Part shown: one piece after another, positions 20,293 to 30,283 of the stretch
How the letters are laid out: each line of letters opens with the position of its first letter
Numbering within the stretch: the first letter of the stretch is position 1
Source of the DNA: Telmatactis stephensoni
Taxonomy: Eukaryota; Cnidaria; Anthozoa; Actiniaria; Isophelliidae
Direction of reading: 5' to 3'
DNA: 64,000 nt
Assembly (NCBI GenBank): GCA_029948255.1
Contig: JALIZF010001313.1
Span: 1 to 64,000 of the forward strand
The notes under the pieces: generated by a model
What the model saw: the letters and a program-made list of their open reading frames with translations, nothing else
Told to the model about the DNA's origin: nothing
Database searches by the model: none
Position numbers and translations under genes: made by a program

Positions 20293-22060
20293 GTTTTGGT
20301 TCTTAGCATACCAACTAAGAAGGAAAATTGAAGTGCTTTGAAGCACTCCTTACGAGTGACGTGCGAGGGAAAATATCCCTTGTTCAAGTGGGATGCTAAC
20401 ATCAGTTCATTTAGCTAATATAATGACCAAAATCGACATGTCCTTTGGAATTGCAAAGCTAATGTTCTCTTCTACAACAATGGAAAACATTTCATCTTCG
20501 TACATTATGCTTAGTCTTTTTCAAGGATGGAACTAAAAGAAATTTATTTCCAATTTGCCCAGAAGCAAATAATGCAAGTAAAATAAAATAAATTAAAAAG
20601 ACTAAAACTAGTGAAAAATATAAACCACAATATTTGAAATATTTACTTCTGGCGACAAGTGAAGTGCACAAAATTTCGGAGAAAAATTTGAGATTCAGTT
20701 CATGGTTCCGAGAATTTGACGCACCATTACCATATTTGCGAATGGTATCAAACCTCGTGACCAAATTTATTGTTTAACGAATTGAGCAAAGCGGGACGTT
20801 GAGTCCTACTGGCTGGTTTCAATGGATTTAAGGCAGTCTTGTCACTGCTCAGCAAACCTTTGGTAGACTTCTTCAACATTTTATTCTTAAGCCCTACATT
20901 CATCAATTTTCAATTGCAAAATGTCAATATTTTATTTCATAGCGTTGATATATTAGTCTCATGCTTACTATTGATGTTGGCACAAATCAATAGCCGTAGG
21001 TTACATTGAAATTTTTCGAGGCTTCCGCGATGTCAGAGCTCAAGCTAAAATATAAAAATGTTCAGCAAGGAACGTCTTACTGAGTACTTGAAGTTTGCAG
21101 TGGACAGTAAATTATTATCCAGCTTACCGTCAGTATCTATCTATCTGTCTGTTTTAAAGCTTAAAGTTGGACGACGATGAAATTAGCGCCCTTATTATTT
21201 TTATTTGTTGACATCCTTATAGCATTCATATTAACATGTCAAAGCGATTTTCCTCTGCTTTCATCGGCTGCCGTTATTCAAGGAAGCACTGCGGGATGAA
21301 CCATTTATAACGAATGAAAATGACTTGAAACTTAGTCAACCGATGATTACGGCCGCAATTATCACCACGAAGCAACATTTTCTTCTTATTTTATAGAAGA
21401 GACCGATAGAAATTGTAGATATATTTAATTTACCCAAAACGTTTCATGCACGGTGGATTCTATTTTTTTCTAGTAGAGAAAATGAGGGCCTTGTGCAAGA
21501 AATTATCAATGCTATGTGAGAAATTACTTCAAGACAAATATTTTCAGAAAATTTTATTACTTTTGGCTCAATATCAAAAAAGTTATTCGCTGTCAAAAAT
21601 AGAGAGTTTTGTATGTAATTTTGACCAAAAGCCTTGGTAGCCTCGTTTTGGTGCATTTTCAGAATTTTAAATCCCCATATCTTGTCAAGGATTTAATGTT
21701 TTGTTTTGAAAATTGCACAAATTATCAAAATCAGCAATCTTAATAATTTCAAATTGATACAGTTCCAGAAATAGTAATTAATTTTTCACTATTTACGCTA
21801 ATTAGCAGCGGCCATTATGAAAGTCGTGTATACCCGGGAACATATAGGTTCTATTAATTATGTTTGGAAGATGGGAACAATTTGTATTTTTTTAGACTTT
21901 TAGTTACTTTTTAGTTTTCTTCCATAAAATAACCTAATCTCTGATTCAACTGAGGATGCCTTAAATCAGATAGTGTTAGTTGTAGTTCTATATTCTATAT
22001 GTGTTCTCTTGGTTCTGCCTTTCATTTGGTAACAATTTCATTGATTTTCTACTGATCTAG
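19866..22060 (+). other. Intron of Ly6 gene 2
   Basis: A 2.2-kb intron with the GA tract at 20250-20288, the decayed alternative first exon (ATG 20921, early stop) and a copy-specific block at 21470-21838 with no recognisable content. Confidence 0.6.
20250..20288. repeat. (GA)n microsatellite
   Basis: About 19 GA units, in the duplicate of the region that carries the longer GA tract in copy 1. Confidence 0.9.
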
Positions 22061-22404
22061 CACAACCAACACGCTGCTATTCTTGTTATTCATCCAAGTC
22101 GTGGGACGACTGTGATGCGCACCGAAAAAAGATCAACTGCGCTCCCTATCCTTGTGGAACGCTCGATTTTGAAGTTCGCCACACAGACACTGGCCAAAAG
22201 CACCACGTCTTTAAAAGGGGATGTGCCCTCACATGTAACAAGAATAATGCAAAAACCTGCGTAGATGGTCACAAAACTGGACACCCAATTTCGTGTAGTG
22301 TCAACTGCTGTGACAGCGACTTCTGCAACAACATTTCAAGGTTACTCCCAAATGGTGCCGTTGTGTTGGCAACTGTTGCAGTTACCTTGGCAGCACTGAA
22401 TTGA
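22061..22404 (+). CDS. Ly6/uPAR-domain GPI-anchored protein 2, exon 2
   Basis: Joined to 19817-19865 it gives a protein of about 130 residues with signal peptide, one Ly6/uPAR domain (starting CYSC, ending CCDSDFCN) and a hydrophobic C-terminal GPI signal (AVVLATVAVTLAALN). All twelve cysteines of paralogue 1 are kept. Against paralogue 1, exon 2 has about 12 replaced codons and 3 silent differences, clustered in the first half of the domain and the C-terminal linker; the stretch between the GCA/LTCNKNN segment and CCDSDFCN is nearly fixed. The role is presumably a cell-surface recognition or receptor-modulating protein, ligand unknown. Confidence 0.85.
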
Positions 22405-22590
22405 AATGAGAAGATGAAGCTGACCTTTTTTAGAACTGAGAAAGCACCATACAGCAAAATTGTTGGAACATTTCAAGGCATTTGTGATGAATAGATGTAG
22501 TATTAAAGAACCAAGAAAGAAATGCAATTATGTATTTCTAAGTACTAAGATACTAGACTGCTCGATCACTAAACTCATCCAAGTCCGATC

Positions 22591-22855
22591 TACAATCTTG
22601 GTCAAAACTGTTAGAACTTTTTAGAATTTGTGCGCAATTTTGCAGTTTCACAATGCTACCCCCTCCCCTCCCCCTCCCCGCTCAATGTTGAAAAGTAACG
22701 GCCAGATCAGCGGCAAGCAGTCTGGATCCCTCCAACATTGGAAGGGGGAAAGGGGGAAATGCATTTGGAAAGCCTAATATTGCGGTGCAATCGGTGTTAA
22801 CACCAAAAAACCGTTTTCAAGTGAAAAGTCCTAACAGGTTTTGACCGAGATTGTA
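22591..22855. mobile_element. MITE inserted after the Ly6 duplication
   Basis: The termini 'tacaatcttggtcaaaactg' and complement are inverted over about 30 bp. Copy 1 of the duplication lacks this block near 9412, so an empty site is available. The duplication is TA. The interior has C-rich and G-rich tracts (ccctcccctccccctcccc against gaagggggaaaggggg). Confidence 0.75.
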
Positions 22856-23192
22856 GCATGCCGCCACAAATATATTGGGACTATTGGGAATACAATACAA
22901 CTTTATTATTTCTCCTTTAGGGTTTTTCAGAACGGATTGGACGGACTAGCTGATATTCATATAAGAATTTCGTCGGTCATTACACCGTTTTTAGAGTTAA
23001 TTAAACTCTGGTTTTGCATCTCATTAGATATCTGTATATTAATTGTATAAATGTAGACTACAACCTTTCTGCAATTGAGCTGATGTATAAATAACTGTTA
23101 ATGCATGATAAATCAAAACCTAATAGAAGTCAAGCTCTTTTGAAGCATCCTGCGCCCTTACTATTTTGCTATCTGTCTTACTGACGCTATAT

Positions 23193-23454
23193 CAGGGTAG
23201 TAACGAGGTATATTTTTTTTTTCAGTGATCCCGATCCCAGGGCTAAAATTGTAATCCTTGATCCCCAAAATAAGGTCAATTTTGATCCCTGATCCCGTCT
23301 TAAAAAAGCGATCCCGTTTTCGAAATTCTAAAGACAGTGATCCCGATCCCAAGGCTAAAAATCTGATCCCTGAGCCCAAAAAATATCGCTGATGTGATCC
23401 CTGAGCCCCAAAATAACACTGATCCCTGATCCCATATACCTCGTTACTACCCTG
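23193..23454. mobile_element. Inverted-repeat element with GATCCC minisatellite
   Basis: The ends CAGGGTAGTAACGAGGTATA and complement are inverted. CTATAT lies on both sides (6-bp target duplication, or a slightly mismatched 8-bp one as for hAT). The interior is built of diverged units around 'tgatcccgatccc' and 'tgatccctgagcccaaaa'. A truncated relative in the opposite orientation lies at 33190-33322. Confidence 0.65.
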
Positions 23455-23727
23455 CTATATGAAAGTCATTATATTGTCCCCTATATGCGTGCTGTTCGTG
23501 TTATCAAATGAAAAGATTAACGCTATCTTGCTGAGAATATTAATAACTTCTCAGTGATATCAATTTTTGTTGTATGAAGTTTTGATAAGAAAGCTAATTA
23601 CGGAGAGCTTCAAAGGAATGACTTTAAAATAGCAGCAGAAAGGGTATAGATTTGCTGTAGGTCAGGGTTCTACCCTACTCACTATAATCACATGCGCATG
23701 CAATAACATTTACTCTTCTTTGAAGTA

Positions 23728-23881
23728 GAGTACAAACACTAAAAGTGTGCAATACAGTACTTTTCACTATATCTGATTTAGTACTAAATAGCACTAATTA
23801 ATCAATAGAAAGAAATAGAATTTGTATATATAACTTAGCACTATTTAGTATTATGTATGTTGCACGCTTTTAGTGTTACTC
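23728..23881. mobile_element. Mariner-type MITE, family B copy 2
   Basis: TA-flanked. The ends GAGTACAAACACTAAAAGTG and complement are inverted. Confidence 0.75.
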
Positions 23882-24000
23882 TATCATATGCCGACTCCAT
23901 TAAGTTCTAGTTGTACATGTCGTCAAGGTCGTTTACACGAGACAACATGAAATGCGCCTTACTTATATATAGATAAACCGAACTGATTCTTTTCAAGATC

Positions 24001-24107
24001 CGTTTGTACGTACGTACGAGCGAGTCTTGTATAAACCGAGTCTTGCCAAAGTCCCTAACATTTATACGCGTCTTATATAAGGCACGTCTTGGTGGCTTGT
24101 ACAAACG
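24001..24107. repeat. Imperfect inverted repeat
   Basis: 'cgtttgtac' (24001) pairs with 'gtacaaacg' (24099-24107), and inner 'cttgtataaa' partly pairs with 'tttatacgcgtctt'. A degraded MITE is likely. Confidence 0.4.
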
Positions 24108-24468
24108 CCCGGGGGGAACTTCCACTATATTTTGGTCAAAGAACTTTCGTTTTCACCCTAATTAAAGGTAGCAAAATTGGCGTAGCTCGAGTATTTTTGC
24201 TCTAAAAGGTACCAGGGAATACAAAATCTCAATCTGGTACCGATTTCTGTGAGTACCAGCGCCATCTGACCATGAGTATATCCTAAAAGATACCAAGTCA
24301 CGTTATTTTGACCTCTGAAAAGGTACGACGGTCATCCCCATCCAAACTGTGGGAGTTTTTTATTTAACGTTTCGGCTGAACGTATGTCAGCCTTATCAGT
24401 TACAACATGTATGCACGCAAAAGCTTAAGGAAATTATTGGTATTCCTCCCGTGTACAAGCGTCCCTAA

Positions 24469-25272
24469 CGAATTTTTGCCAATCTTGAACGTTGTCTTGG
24501 CGCTGTATTAATGAGGTTTAAATAATTTACACAGCTTCGTCTGGTATCACGCAGTGTGCCTTTAAGTTATCTCTTTTAAATTGCTTCAATGTTTGTATGA
24601 CAGTTGCTGTCGTCGGTATCTTAACATCCCCTGTGAGGCAAGATACATAAATTACAAGGAATGGTAATCTAGATCATTGAATAAACCTAGATTGGTGTTG
24701 ATTTCCGTGAGTACCAGCGTCTGACTGTGAATGCCCTAAAAGGTTCCAAACACTGTGATTTTGACCCTTAAAAGGTACGACGACGATCATATCCCTTCAT
24801 GAATGGGCTCCTGCCCCGTCCAAATATATACCGGGAAGTTTTTATTTGACGCCGGTGTCGAATGAACTTATCACAGCCTTAGCTTCATCATTTATAACAT
24901 ACATGCAAAGCTTTAAGAAAAGTATATGGTATTCCTCCGGCCCTGAAGAATTTTGCTTATCCTGAACGTCGTCTTGGCACTGTATAAATGAGGCTTAAAT
25001 AACTGATTTACACAGCTTTCTCTGTTATCACGCGGTCTATGCCTTTAAGATATCTCTTTTAAATTGCTTCCTTATTTGCATGACACTTGCTGTGGGTATC
25101 TTGAATTTTGAATGAGAATTTTGCTTATCCTGAACGTCGTCTTGGCACTGTATAAATGAGGCTTAAATAACTGATTTACACAGCTTTCTCTGTTATCACG
25201 CGGTCTATGCCTTTAAGATATCTCTTTTAAATTGCTTTCTTATTTGCATGACACTTGCTGTGTGTATCTTCT
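24469..25272 (+). repeat. Three direct repeats upstream of the GH5-like gene
   Basis: Units of about 155 bp at 24469-24622, 24948-25101 and 25115-25271. The last two are nearly identical; the first is more diverged. The last two contain 'cactgtataaatgaggctt', a TATA-like site, and all contain 'atctcttttaaattgctt'. They lie 150-950 bp before the start codon at 25423 and may be duplicated promoter sequence. Confidence 0.7.
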
Positions 25273-25422
25273 GAAACTCTGTCAATAGGCAAGATACATA
25301 AATCAAAAGACTGGTAATCTAGATAAATAAAAAGAGTAATCTAGATAAATAAACCTCGAACATTCTCACTGTTAACCAGTCTGCATAAGAAACGGATTGG
25401 AACGCGTCTACTGCATGCAGCC

Positions 25423-25891
25423 ATGAGTTTTCTCAAAATTCTCGTCAGTTTTGTAGCCTTACAGTCCTTTATCTTGGTGATCGAGGGCATTGCCGATCCC
25501 ATTGAGCCTGGAGATTACAAGGACGTCTCCAAACAAGGATTTTCTACAAACTACTTCAAGGGCACGCCACCACTTAGAATCTACCACGACCAAAACATCC
25601 AGGACGTTTATAATAAAGGCTTTCGAAATCTCAGGCTCCGTTGTAGAGCAGACCTCTACAAAGCACCATACACTGACGCAGCTTTTGATGGCTTCTTGAC
25701 TGATTTGGCCAGAGTGGTCGATAAGTGCTTAGACGTTGGTGTGGCTCCGATCATCTCTTGGATTCATCATAAGGCTGAGGCGTGGGCAACTGAAAAACAT
25801 CGTCAGAACTATTTGTCGTGGTGGACTGCAGTGGCAACTCATTTAAAAGATCGAGACTACAAACTCAGTTTCAACTTATTCACTGAGCTAG
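25423..25891 (+). CDS. Secreted GH5-like protein, exon 1
   Basis: ATG plus 156 codons and one base, donor G|GTAAGA, phase 1. The product starts with a signal peptide (MSFLKILVSFVALQSFILVI). It then shows the first half of a GH5-type (cellulase superfamily) TIM barrel: RNLRLRC, the PIISWIHHKAEAW strand, and FNLFTELG at residues 150-157, where the family has the acid/base Glu (usually NEP). Glu155 is kept but its neighbours differ. Confidence 0.75.
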
Positions 25892-26866
25892 GTAAGACAA
25901 CTTTCAAAAATGGTGGCCTAGTACATAAGAACGAGTCCACAAAGTCAGAAAATACCAGAAAATACCGAATGAAGCGTGGCGACACTTCTATTGCTATCAA
26001 AGACGTTTCTCTTCCTTTTTGAATACCTATTTTTCTGTGAATTTTACAGGATATATACTTAGACTCATTTGATGCGATGATGATTTTAGAGGCTTTTCTG
26101 GCCTCTATCTCGTGAACAGTGAGGCCGCCATTTCAAAAAGTCGTATATGACTTTGAGTTCTTTATCCTTGATCTATAATCTATAATCTATAATTACTTAT
26201 AGATCATAATAATTACTTATAATTACTCTAATTACTTGATTTTTTGGAATTTTTGGTTTATCATAAAACTAAATAGAAACTTCATGAAAAAATTGTCCAT
26301 TAATTCCGATCCTATAAGATCTGAAAAAAAATGTAATCCACGAGTTAAAAAAAGGGAAATAACATGCAGATTTTCTTGATTTTTGTACTGAAAAGTTTGT
26401 CCATGAATTCCTAATATCTGAAAGGGGAAAAAAATATATTTGTAATCCACGAGTTAAAGAAGGGAAATAAAATGCAGATTTTCTTGATTTTTGTACTGAA
26501 AAGTTTATTCATTAATTCCTAATATCTGAAGTAAAAAAGAAGGAAATAAAAACTGCGAAAATACACATATTAAATATCTCTAAATCAAAAACGTGAACGT
26601 TATTTGCGTAGTTGGATTCACAAAATATGGTGATTATACATCACCAATATTAAATTTGAAGCAAATAGGTGAAATCTTTATGCGTTCATTTTCACTTCCA
26701 AAACGCTTCAAGCTGAGTATTTTTTTCGTTGATTTGTATGCGTTCATTGAAGCGTCAAAGTCTATTCATATATGTATTTTTTTTAATTAATTCAAAAACG
26801 ATGTCCGTAATTCCTGACCATATCCATGGAGGTGATCTGATGGCTTATAATGTTTATGTGTTCTAG
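25892..26866 (+). other. Intron of the GH5-like gene
   Basis: A 975-bp intron, GTAAGA to TTCTAG. It contains about two and a half tandem units of roughly 105 bp (about 26274-26535) built on 'gtaatccacgagttaaa' and 'gcagattttcttgatttttg'. Confidence 0.7.
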
Positions 26867-27462
26867 GCAAGGATGAATGCAAATACAACTGCAGCCAGAG
26901 TCTTCGCGAGAACACAACAAAATACAACCAATGGACATCAGACGTCATTGATGCAATACGTGATACTGGCGGAAATAACACTCGTCGTATCTTAATTCTA
27001 GCCTCACCCAAGAAGACAGCCAAGGGATTAACAGACATTGACCCTTCCATCTTACAGAAGGACCGATACCTTATGGCTGAATGGCACCTATACGCATCAG
27101 GACCAAACAACATAAAAGACAGCCAAAAGTACTGGAGCGGTAAAGGCAACAATGGAGGTAAAGAAAATGTCAAGAACGCTATCAAACCAGCTGTAAATTT
27201 TACCGCCAACACAGGGGTCCCAACCTACTTTGGTGCCTGGATGGCTGAAGACCAGCTCGGTGGGCTCAAGCAGAAAGAGGTCATTCGTTTCTCAAGTTAT
27301 TTTGTGAAGCAGTTAAAAGATGCAGGGATCCCATGGTCTCTAAATGTTCTTGATCGGTACTACGACACGAAAGATAATGAATGGATTGACAAGCCGCAAA
27401 ATATTTCTGGGCAAATGCTCTCCATGAATAAGGTTCTAAAGGCTATCATAAAAAACATGTAA
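26867..27462 (+). CDS. Secreted GH5-like protein, exon 2
   Basis: Joined to 25423-25891 it completes a 354-residue protein ending in TAA at 27460-27462. It carries the HxY motif expected before the last strands (AEWHLYASGP, His230/Tyr232), then VPTYFGAWMAED (275-286), where GH5 enzymes have the nucleophile in a 'GE(F/W)G' turn. Here Ala280 takes that place, and the fold continues with IPWSLNVLDRYYD. The overall likeness to bacterial 'cellulase family' proteins and the two-exon structure hint at old horizontal transfer, which I cannot test. It may bind or cut a polysaccharide outside the cell; catalysis is uncertain because the usual nucleophile is missing. Another Glu (284) lies nearby. Confidence 0.75.
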
Positions 27463-27542
27463 GACACCCACCACAGGAATCCCTGTTTGTGTTTTATGTT
27501 CTTTGTTTGCAATCATTGCTATGAGAATGAATTAACAAAACG

Positions 27543-27655
27543 ATGTGGCAGACATCAGTTTTGGTGGTTTTGATCTCGATTTTGTCAGTTTGTCTCTATA
27601 TTCTTCAGGGAATGTTTGCAAACCAAGAATTAATCAGAGATGAACCGAAACTCAG
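27543..27655 (+). CDS. Possible first exon of a membrane or secreted protein
   Basis: It begins 80 bp after the GH5-like stop. ATG is followed by 36 codons with a long hydrophobic run (VLVVLISILSVCLYILQGMF), typical of a signal anchor, then charged residues and a donor (AG|GTAATT), phase 2. No matching second exon is identified within the next few kilobases, so this could be chance. Confidence 0.3.
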
Positions 27656-29339
27656 GTAATTCAAAATATTATGGTCTTCTTAGGTACAAAAATTCAATTT
27701 TGAATGCATTGCTCCCTGTAAAGTCAGCGGTAATCATGCCTTACCCACGTTGGTATAGGCTTCATTTGTCCTAGGGCTACTTTTAGGATCGGCTAAGTAT
27801 TAATGGATATTATTGAAAACAAATGAAGTATACCTTCCCTGACCCATGAAATTGACCTCACTGAAAATACGATATATCGTGAAAGCAAAGTTGGACTGAC
27901 ACCTGTCCATGGTACAATAGCCATAAAGTGGTAAAATTAGGCACGAACATATATCAGATTTCGTTCTGGCACGAACTGTAAAAATTAATCCGTGCTCCAG
28001 CGTTTTGATTGGATAAGGCATCAACATTGGCCAATCAAATTAATGAGACTAGAGCTTTTTATAGTGATGTTTAATGTGCTTTAATTGATTTGATGATTGT
28101 TTATTACTGGGTGGGAGTTCCGAGCAGAGTCAAAATATTCAGTTCTTTTTCGCCTGTCTGAAAATGCAAACAAGTCTTTATAGCGCATGCGCAGCCGAGG
28201 AGGGTCGAAAACCCGCCGAGTAAACGTTGAAACGAGCAACATCGTTCCCAGGGCCTTTTCGAAAGAAAGAGGTGAGGGGGTCCTGGGAACGAGGCTGTCA
28301 AACGAGGGTCTTTTTTAATTTGAACGTTCATATCTGTTGTGTTTACTTAGAGCGCTGCAGTGTTTGATTCACTTTGCTATGTTATTTCCCTGTCATTTGC
28401 AGTGTAGAATGATTTAAGAAGTGCACCGAAGTTAGACCAAAATACATTGCGCTTCATGACTTTCGGTTTATCTCATATTAATTATACTGTAGTAACTAAT
28501 GTTGAGTTGCTCATTGAAATGTAATATTGGGTTAATATTGGGTGCATTGAATGTAACTATTCAAAAGCAATTAATGTTGAGCTGCTTATTAAAATGCAGT
28601 AATATGGACACTCTCACCTCTTTCTTTCGGAGGGTAAGGCGGTCAAAGATGTGAGGAATAATTGTTGAAATATTGGTCATCAGTACAAATAAACAAATTC
28701 AAAGTATACCTAAGAGAAGGAAAATCATTTTGAGGATCACATCTCGTTGGTCAGTGATCAATGCATCATTGTTTTCTAGAAGGGACATCGTTCATGGGAA
28801 TGTTTCTACGACAAATTTCCTTCATGTGTACCAGCGATTTAATGAAAAATTAAAAGCCGTTGTTGTGGAAACATTGTCCGTCCGCCATGCTCCAAATTGC
28901 GCATGATTTAATGTTATGGACAATACACACGCTAGTTGGCCTGGCAACATGTCCCCGCTTCATGGCCCTGCAACACTAGCCTGAGTATCAAGCCTTGGGG
29001 GATGGGGTGGGGGGAAAGGAGGGCTTTCCCTTCCGTTTTCCTTTGCTTCTAGCTTCTCTTTCTCCCCTCCTTTTAGAAAGCCTGATACTCTGACTACTGC
29101 AACATATCCCCTAGTGAGACTAACGCTTCTTAAGACTTCGTTAGCCATCTAATCCGATTCCCTCCCTTGGCAGTGGTTCACTGATAAATGAAAATTTAAC
29201 AGCTAACTAAAATTTCATCAATTCGTTTAAGAATGTTTTTCCACGTTTTTTTCCGACGAACATTTTTAAAACCGCAAGGCTATTTCTTTGCGGCATTACC
29301 TGTCACGCTGTATGATCTGGGCTCCTGGACGGAATAAAT
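27656..29339. other. Intergenic stretch with two small inverted repeats
   Basis: No gene is supported. 28230-28296 holds 'cgttcccagggcc' inverted as 'ggtcctgggaacg', and 28978-29097 holds 'ctgagtatcaagcctt' inverted as 'aaagcctgatactctg'; both look like small MITEs. A direct repeat containing 'taatgttgag' lies near 28498 and 28573. Confidence 0.5.
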
Positions 29340-30110
<771 letters not shown>

Positions 30111-30225
30111 TGAATTACTTTAATATTTAATATATAATATATAATATTTTTTAATATCTATATGTACTTAAACACCAGTTTGTGTGGAGCGAGGGTTGAT
30201 AGCACGTTCGTCCGCCATAAGAATC

Positions 30226-30282
30226 ATCATGGATGGATAGATGGATGGATGGATGGATGAATGGATGGATGGATGGATAATA
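30226..30282. repeat. (GGAT)n microsatellite, left of the LINE
   Basis: About 13 GGAT/AGAT units. A matching GGAT tract lies at 32943-32976 on the other side of the LINE block. Confidence 0.9.
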
Positions 30283-30283
30283 A

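Larger units (their letters stand above)
19175..22998 (+). repeat. Segmental duplication copy 2 (Ly6 unit)
   Basis: Same orientation as 4780-9540. Copy-specific changes: a poly-G tract (about 19532-19548), a GA microsatellite (20250-20288) replacing about 790 bp, an insertion at about 21470-21838, a MITE at 22591-22855 and a roughly 36-bp insertion near 22891-22930. Confidence 0.85.
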
